NCBI GenBank assembly: GCA_029207755.1
Contig: JARCOQ010000014.1
Span: 20,349,910 to 20,413,909, forward strand
Direction: 5' to 3'
DNA: 64,000 nt
Origin: Chamaea fasciata
Lineage: Eukaryota; Chordata; Aves; Passeriformes; Sylviidae
Below are positions 59,623 through 64,000 of this stretch, in pieces (the first letter of the stretch is position 1; each line of letters opens with the position of its first letter). The position numbers were made by a program, and so were the translations under genes. The notes beneath the pieces were generated by a model. The model was not told the origin of the DNA. It saw only the letters and a list, made by a program, of their open reading frames with translations, and made no database searches.

Positions 59623-59667
59623 GTGGTCCACTTGCAAGATTTCCTGGTCCTGGATGCCAGTGACTTG
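59623..59667 (+). other. Putative 45-nt exon, last of the family
   Basis: Acceptor TTTACTTTCATTTTAG; begins GTGGTCCAC; ends TGACTTG/GTGGGTAT, placed by homology with the 46-nt exons. Confidence 0.5.
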
Positions 59668-59769
59668 GTGGGTATCAGCTTGAGCTTTATGTATTACTGA
59701 GTTCTGTTAGATTGTGGTGATTGTGTTTTCTCAGTGACTCAGCCTGCTGTTTTCTTTGTGTCTTTGCAG

Positions 59770-59813
59770 GTGCTGCTACTGTCCTACACATGCCAAGGAT
59801 TAGGGGCAAGCGG
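59770..59813 (+). other. Putative 44-nt exon outside the repeat
   Basis: Acceptor TTTGTGTCTTTGCAG; donor AGCGG/GTAAGTTG, both close to consensus. No homologue seen in the window. Confidence 0.55.
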
Positions 59814-59898
59814 GTAAGTTGGCTTTTAGGCATTAGGGGTGATCCATAGGCATGGGGTGTGTAGCAGCATGCTAAATGTGTACCTTTTCCTTTTGCAG

Positions 59899-59939
59899 GT
59901 ACCCTCTGGGTAGACTGTGGAGCCAAATCAGTATCTGAG
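59899..59939 (+). other. Putative 41-nt exon outside the repeat
   Basis: Acceptor CCTTTTCCTTTTGCAG; donor TCTGAG/GTGAGTTG, both strong. Confidence 0.55.
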
Positions 59940-60023
59940 GTGAGTTGGGGCAGAGGTGCTTGGAAAGCCTGGGGATTAGTTTCCTGTCACACAATTTTCA
60001 CAGTTTGTACTTTGTTGTCTTAG

Positions 60024-60111
60024 GTATTGAGAGGAGGTGCAGAGCCTAAGTTTGGATACGGCAGCGCCGAAGTCCTCGGAGGATGGATTTTGTCCGCTCG
60101 TCTTCCAAAAG
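60024..60111 (+). other. Putative 88-nt exon ending AG/ATAAGT
   Basis: Acceptor TACTTTGTTGTCTTAG; ends CCAAAAG/ATAAGTGT. Fourth exon in the locus with this ending, and not obviously homologous to the 102-nt exons. Confidence 0.4.
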
Positions 60112-60239
60112 ATAAGTGTTGGGGTTTGTGTTTGGGTGCAGGGGAAAAAACTTTGGAAGTGGGAGGCAATTTCACATTAGCTTAGAAGAGAGGGCCCTAG
60201 TGGGATGGGTCCCTCTGAAGTAATGGGAGAGGGTTTCCA

Positions 60240-60440
60240 CTCGGTCTCGCCGGAGCATTTGCCGGGCAGGGCAGTTCAGCATTCTAGCGTGTTTTGCGTC
60301 GTCAGCAGTCTTTGAGTCTCGGCGGCGTAGCGGACGTGTTCACCCGACGAGGTCGCCTTTCATCCGGAGGCATCGCCACGGTCACCCGGCAGTCATCGCT
60401 TTCTTCACTCGGCTTCCCGAGCTTCTGGCGCGTCCTCTTA
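60240..60440. promoter_or_regulatory. Short CpG-dense patch before the minisatellite
   Basis: About 20 CpG in roughly 160 bp by eye count (60,281-60,440), including CTCGGCGGCGTAGCGGACG. It is much denser than flanking sequence. It may be an internal promoter, an unmethylated element or part of an intron; no TATA box or exon was assigned. Confidence 0.4.
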
Positions 60441-60474
60441 ACAGCTTAGGCACTTAGTCTAGTGAGCAGTTTTG

Positions 60475-61455
60475 TTTGTATTGACTTGGAACTGACTATG
60501 TTTGTCTTGGAAGTGACTATGTTTGTTTTGTATTGCAAGTGACTATGTTTGTTTTGTATTGCCAGTGACTATGTTTGTATTGCATTGCCAGTGACTCTGT
60601 ATTGTATTGCCAGTGACTCTGTTTGTATTGTATTGCCAGTGACTCTGTTTGTATTGTATTGCCTGTGACTCTGTTTGTATTGTATTGCCTGTGACTCTGT
60701 TTGTATTGTATTGCCTGTGACTCTGTTTGTATTGTATTGCCTGTGACTCTGTTTGTATTGTATTGCCTGTGACTCTGTTTGTATTGCACTGCCAGTGACT
60801 CTGTTTGTATTGCAAGTGACTCTGTATTGTATTGCATTGCCAGTGACTCTGTATTGTATTGCATTGCCAGTGACTCTGTATTGTATTGCATTGCCAGTGA
60901 CTCTGTATTGTCTTGCATGTGACTGTGTTTGTATTGTATTGCAAGTGACTGTGTTTGTATTGTATTGCATGTGACTCTGTTTGTATTGCACTGCCAGTGA
61001 CTCTGTTTGTATTGTATTGCAAGTGACTCTGTTTGTATTGTATTGCAAGTGACTCTGTTTGTATTGTATTGCCAGTGACTCTGTATTGTATTGCAAGTGA
61101 CTGTGTTTGTATTGTATTGCAAGTGACTGTGTTTGTATTGTATTGCAAGTGACTCTGTATTGTATTGTATTGCAAGTGACTCTGTATTGTATTGTATTGC
61201 AAGTGACTCTGTATTGTATTGTATTGCAAGTGACTCTGTATTGTATTGTATTGCCAGTGACTCTGTCTGTATTGCAAGTGACTCTGTTTGTATTGCACTG
61301 CCAGTGACTCTGCGTTGCAAGTGACTGTTTGTATTGCACTCAAAGTCACTGTGCTTGTATTGCACTGAAAGTCACTGTGCTTGTATTGCACTCAAAGTCA
61401 CTGTGCTTGTATTGTATTGAAAGTGACTGTGTTTGTATTGCACTCTAAGTCATGA
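60475..61455 (+). repeat. ~26-bp minisatellite (TTGTATTGCAAGTGACTCTG)n
   Basis: About 38 imperfect units. The basic 26-bp unit is TTTGTATTGTATTG plus C(A/C)AGTGACTCTG. The 5' end uses GACTATG, the centre GACTCTG with extra TATTG blocks, and the 3' end CACTGAAAGTCACTGTGC. All three minus frames are open for 250-282 codons only because the unit lacks minus-strand stops. If the flanking exons are joined, the block lies in the 60,112-61,652 intron. Confidence 0.95.
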
Positions 61456-61652
61456 TGTTGCTGTATCCTACTGTATGACTTATGCTTGAGCTGCCCTGCC
61501 CTGGCACAGTCACAGTTAGGTAGAAGAGTTGTAGGGCTTTGCAGTTCATCTTTTTTCTGTGGAGTTTTGGGTAGAGAAGGTATGGGCCCTGAGGGGGGAT
61601 GATGCCTAGCTGTCAGGTAACCACTTGTTGACCACCTGTCATTGTCTTGCAG

Positions 61653-61716
61653 GTCTCTGGGCAGGATTAGTCTCTCTGCGGTTGCTGATGCTACGGAGTC
61701 TCCTGGAATCTACTGG
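61653..61716 (+). other. Putative 64-nt exon after the minisatellite
   Basis: Acceptor CCTGTCATTGTCTTGCAG; donor CTACTGG/GTAAGCTG. No close homologue in the window despite sharing a 64-nt length with another exon family. Confidence 0.5.
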
Positions 61717-61830
61717 GTAAGCTGAAGAGTGACTGTGTATGTCTGAGAGTTGTCTGTCTGCTTGGGTTTGCCTGTGCGAGTGTGTGTGCTGACTGGTTCT
61801 AACCTTGTGTGTGTGACTTTTGCCTTCCAG

Positions 61831-61880
61831 GTTTTTCAACACATTTTAAACTTAGAATAAAAAATCCCCAGCCGGGGGGG
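61831..61880 (+). other. Putative terminal exon, copy 1
   Basis: Begins GTTTTTCAACACATT after the acceptor TTTTGCCTTCCAG and reaches AATAAA 26 nt in. Cleavage would fall in or near the GC hairpin; the end given is approximate. Confidence 0.4.
61856..61861 (+). terminator. Poly(A) signal AATAAA, structured element copy 1
   Basis: Canonical hexamer followed by AAAT and then the CCCAGCC hairpin arm only 5 nt later. A stable stem so close may help or hinder cleavage. Confidence 0.45.
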
Positions 61881-62149
61881 TTTTTTTTTTTTTGCCCCCC
61901 GGCTGGGTTTTTTTTTCCTCGGTCCCGGCCGGTCTGCGAGGCGACGTTCATCGCCAAAGTTTGGGCGCCGACGGCCTAGGGACCGGGGTTTTCGTCAGGC
62001 AGGCTGATTTTTTCAGGGCTCCCGGGAACCACGTTCCCGAGGAGCGGTGCGAGTGTGTGCTGATGGTAGGGGATTGAGAGGTGAGAGAGGGTGGGTTTGT
62101 GTGCATGTTGACTGGTTCTAACCTTGTGTGTGTGACTTTTGCCTTCCAG

Positions 62150-62199
62150 GTTTTTCAACACATTTTAAACTTAGAATAAAAAATCCCCAGCCGGGGGGG
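62150..62199 (+). other. Putative terminal exon, copy 2
   Basis: Identical start and AATAAA (62175) to copy 1, giving an alternative terminal exon 319 bp further on. The end is approximate. Confidence 0.4.
62175..62180 (+). terminator. Poly(A) signal AATAAA, structured element copy 2
   Basis: Same context as copy 1, with the hairpin arm starting at 62186. Confidence 0.45.
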
Positions 62200-62496
62200 T
62201 TTTTTTTTTTTTCCCCCCGGCTGGGTTTTTTTTTCCTCGGTCCCGGCCGGTCTGCGAGGCGACGTTCATCGCCAAAGTTTGGGCGCCGACGGCCTAGGGA
62301 CCGGGGTTTTCGTCAGGCAGGCTGATTTTTTCAGGGCTCCCGGGAACCACGTTCCCGAGGAGCGGTGCGAGTGTGTGCTGACTGTAGGGGATTGAGAGGC
62401 GAGAGAGGGTGCACGGTGCGCATGCTGAAGGAGGTGTGTGCGGTGGACGATTGTTATGTTTTATGTGTGCTGCTTTTGTTTTGGGTTTCCTGTAAC

Positions 62497-62502
62497 AATA
62501 AA
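62497..62502 (+). terminator. Poly(A) signal AATAAA
   Basis: Context AACAATAAAACAAG, followed by a GT-rich patch (ATGAGTGTTTCAG) about 15-20 nt later. This is a reasonable 3' end for read-through past the structured elements. Confidence 0.45.
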
Positions 62503-62554
62503 ACAAGATATAATGAGTGTTTCAGATTTTGAAAAATGGTTCTATTGTGTTAAT

Positions 62555-62700
62555 AGTCATTTGGCTTGTATTGCCTTGTATTGTTCTGTATTGGCATTTG
62601 CTGCTGTATTTCAATGTATTGCTCTGTATGTAAATTGTAATTTTATAGGTGTGCCTATGGACTGTATCTGTATTTGCATTTGTATCTGTTGTTTCTGTAT
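62555..62700 (+). repeat. Degenerate TTGTATTG-type repeat tract
   Basis: Several imperfect units such as CTTGTATTGCCTTGTATTG, TTCTGTATTGG and CAATGTATTGCTCTGTATG resemble the core of the minisatellite 1.1 kb upstream but lack AGTGACTCTG. It may be a diverged relic or independent low-complexity sequence. Confidence 0.5.
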
Positions 62701-62732
62701 GTTTACTAAAGTGTAAAGAAACCCATTCATGC

Positions 62733-62784
62733 AATAAAAGCTGAATATACCCTAATAAAGATGCCCCCCTGCCCCCCCAATAAA
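62733..62784 (+). terminator. Cluster of three AATAAA signals with C-rich spacers
   Basis: AATAAA at 62733, 62754 and 62779. The last two share the motif AATAAAGAT(G/A)CCCC, a ~25-bp duplication. GT-rich CCTGTGTTTATTTGGTGT follows at 62,818. This is the best candidate for the distal end of the locus. Confidence 0.5.
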
Positions 62785-62838
62785 GATACCCCGTGCCCCC
62801 CTCTCCCCCATTTGGCTCCTGTGTTTATTTGGTGTCAG

Positions 62839-62866
62839 AGTCATTTATTCTATTTCCTACCTCAAG
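62839..62866 (+). other. Possible small exon before the microsatellite
   Basis: Acceptor-like TTTGGTGTCAG and consensus donor CTCAAG/GTAAGTCT flank 28 nt. The donor is strong but the acceptor is weak, so a longer exon or chance is possible. Confidence 0.25.
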
Positions 62867-63130
62867 GTAAGTCTATTTTCCTCTCTACACCTTCATGCTA
62901 TTTCCTTTTCTGTCTAATTCTGCTTCTTTCTCTCTTAACTCTTAATTTTTCTCTGTTATTCTATTTCTAGATGTTTTTCTGTTTCTCTTTCTCTTTAACT
63001 CTCTTTTTCTGTCTGTTTTGCTTTCAGTCTGTTTCAGTCTGTCTTTTGCTTTCACTCTAACTGTTTCACTCTTTCTCTCTCATGCTGTTTCTCTGTTTTT
63101 CTCTTTTGATTTCTATTTTTCTCTAACCCT
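62867..63130 (+). repeat. Pyrimidine-rich low-complexity lead-in
   Basis: T/C-rich sequence with irregular TTTCTCTTT and TGTTTCTCT blocks that grades into the regular microsatellite. No gene seen; open frames here are compositional. Confidence 0.8.
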
Positions 63131-64000
63131 GTTTCTCTGTATGTCTTTGTGTCTATTTCACTCTCTATTTCACTTCCTTTCTATTTCTCTCTGTCTATTT
63201 CTCTCTGGCTCTGTCTATTTCTCTCTCTTTGTCTGTTTCTCTGTGTTTTTCTCTGTTTCTTTCTATTTCTCTGTCTTTGTCTATTTCTCTATTTCTCTCT
63301 GTCTTTGTCTTTTTCTGTCTTAGACAAAGACAGAGAGAAATAGACAATTTCTCTCTTTGTGTTTTTCTCTTTCTCTATTTCTCTCTGTTTCTGTCATTTT
63401 CTCTCCATCTCTATTTCTCTCTGTCTTTGTCTTTTTGTCTGTCTGTATTTCTCTCTTTGTCTATTTCTCTCTGTCTCTGTCATTTTCTCTCTGTCTCTAT
63501 TTCTCTGTCTTTGTCTATTTCTCTCTGTCTCTATTTCTCTCTGTCTCTGTCATTTTCTCTGTCTCTATTTCTCTCTGTCTCTGTCATTTTCTCTCTGTCT
63601 CTATTTCTCTGTCTTTGTCTATTTCTCTGTCTTTGTCTATTTCTCTGTCTTTGTCTATTTCTCTCTGTCTCTGTCATTTTCTCTGTCTCTATTTCTCTGT
63701 CTTTGTCTATTTCTCTCTGTCTCTATTTCTCTCTGTCTCTGTCATTTTCTCTCTGTCTCTATTTCTCTGTCTCTATTTCTGTCTCTATTTCTCTGTCTTT
63801 GTCTATTTCTCTCTGTCTCTATTTCTCTCTGTCTCTATTTCTCTCTGTCTCTATTTCTCTCTGTCTCTATTTCTCTCTGTCTCTATTTCTCTCTGTCTCT
63901 ATTTCTCTCTGTCTCTATTTCTCTCTGTCTCTATTTCTCTCTGTCTCTATTTCTCTCTGTCTCTGTCTATTTCTCTGTCTCTGTCTATTTCTCTCTGTCT
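63131..64000 (+). repeat. (TATTTCTCTCTGTCTC)n microsatellite
   Basis: Long pyrimidine repeat mixing TATTTCTCTCTGTCTC, TATTTCTCTGTCTTTG and GTCATTTTCTCTCTGT units. It is most regular from about 63,825, and runs past the window end. Confidence 0.95.
63288..63344. repeat. Perfect 23-bp inverted repeat inside the microsatellite
   Basis: Arms 63288-63310 and 63322-63344 are exact reverse complements, with an 11-bp spacer. The right arm (AGACAAAGACAGAGAGAAAT...) is the only purine-strand run in the tract, so a short piece of the repeat is inverted. Confidence 0.95.

Larger units (their letters stand above)
57863..59700 (+). repeat. ~1.94-kb exon repeat, copy 3
   Basis: Near-identical to copy 2 until the last exon, which is a 45-nt type (59623) instead of the 137-nt type (57670). 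The locus then passes into non-repeated exons. Confidence 0.88.
61791..62109 (+). repeat. Structured ~319-bp element, copy 1
   Basis: Begins GACTGGTTCTAACC and is followed directly by copy 2. In order it has an acceptor (TTTTGCCTTCCAG to 61830), AATAAA at 61856 and a hairpin with arms 61867-61879 and 61895-61907 around a T13 loop. Next is a hairpin with arms 61920-61931 and 61972-61985 (TA bulge) holding an inner hairpin, GGCGA 61940-61944 with TCGCC 61951-61955. Last is a 12-bp hairpin, 62018-62029 with 62033-62045, loop CAC and one bulged A. Confidence 0.85.
62110..62428 (+). repeat. Structured ~319-bp element, copy 2
   Basis: Tandem copy at offset 319 (318 after loss of one G beside the T13 run). 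All hairpin arms are unchanged, including 62186-62198 with 62213-62225. It diverges after GAGAGAGGGTG near 62,408. Confidence 0.85.
53031..62800 (+). ncRNA. Putative multi-exon long non-coding RNA locus built of tandem exon repeats
   Basis: About thirty candidate exons with acceptor and donor signals lie between the promoter at ~53.0 kb and the AATAAA cluster at 61.9-62.8 kb. Between three homologous ~1.94-kb units the exon lengths are conserved exactly or nearly (80, 102, 70, 64, 63, 42, 45/46 nt) and most splice signals are retained, more than expected if they were chance motifs. No common frame stays open: the 63-nt exon in copies 2 and 3 has TAA in its ATG frame, and two of the 42-nt exons end in TAG. 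A non-coding host transcript therefore seems likelier than a protein gene. I found no box C/D or H/ACA snoRNA in the introns. Transcription itself is inferred. Confidence 0.5.

Noticed and set aside
60517..61391. Protein of ~282 residues on the minus strand
   Set aside because: All three frames are equally open across the same minisatellite, which is the behaviour of a stop-free repeat and not of a gene.
61867..61916. Bacterial intrinsic terminator (GC hairpin followed by T9)
   Set aside because: The context is eukaryotic with AATAAA and splice sites. The resemblance is structural only.
63018..63343. Hydrophobic open frames of 64 and 101 codons
   Set aside because: Phe/Ser/Leu runs come from the TCT-rich microsatellite.

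Overview
The window looks like nuclear DNA of a vertebrate, most likely a mammal. The signs are a ~190-bp satellite with higher-order repeats (HORs), GT-AG introns with very small exons, a CpG island, AATAAA signals and long microsatellites. I see no bacterial, phage or CRISPR features and no protein-coding gene I can defend. I could not name the species, the satellite or the transcript.

Region 1 (1 to ~51,040) is a head-to-tail satellite of ~190-bp monomers, about 265 copies in one orientation. Monomers fall into a few types (called A, B, C, D here) set by their central ~60 bp. One marker C monomer recurs at 68, 2541, 5393, 8244, 11097, 14138, 16419, 19651, 22883, 24975, 27827, 30680, 34102, 36383, 39234, 42658, 45130 and 47602. 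The spacings are 13, 15, 15, 15, 16, 12, 17, 17, 11, 15, 15, 18, 12, 15, 18, 13 and 13 monomers. The array is therefore a mosaic of HOR variants made by gain and loss of whole monomers, mostly A-B dimers. A ~12-kb stretch (from 5.4 kb) recurs at 25.0 kb. From ~47.6 kb the monomers diverge step by step and fade out near 51.04 kb, as at an array edge.

Region 2 (51,041 to 53,030) is single-copy sequence ending in an apparent divergent promoter. On the minus strand a TATAAAA box is followed by a good splice donor, pointing at the satellite. On the plus strand a ZNF143-like motif, GC box, CCAAT box and TATA-like box point away from it.

Region 3 (53,031 to ~62,800) reads as a multi-exon long non-coding RNA locus on the plus strand. 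It has a CpG island and about thirty putative exons, many in a ~1.94-kb tandem repeat present in three copies. Exon lengths are conserved between copies (80, 102, 70, 64, 63, 42 and 45/46 nt). The 42-nt exon occurs seven times. Four exons end in AG/ATAAGT instead of AG/GT. The locus continues through a CpG-rich patch, a 26-bp minisatellite (60.5-61.5 kb), and a duplicated ~319-bp element carrying an acceptor, an AATAAA and three GC-rich hairpins. It ends in a cluster of AATAAA signals.

Region 4 (62,850 to 64,000) is a pyrimidine-rich TCTCTGTC/TATTTCTC microsatellite with a perfect 23-bp inverted repeat.

The part I find most worth following is Region 3: a possible repeat-built, structured lncRNA fired from a divergent promoter beside a satellite array. 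This comes from splice-signal and homology reading by eye. No transcription, coding or database evidence was available.
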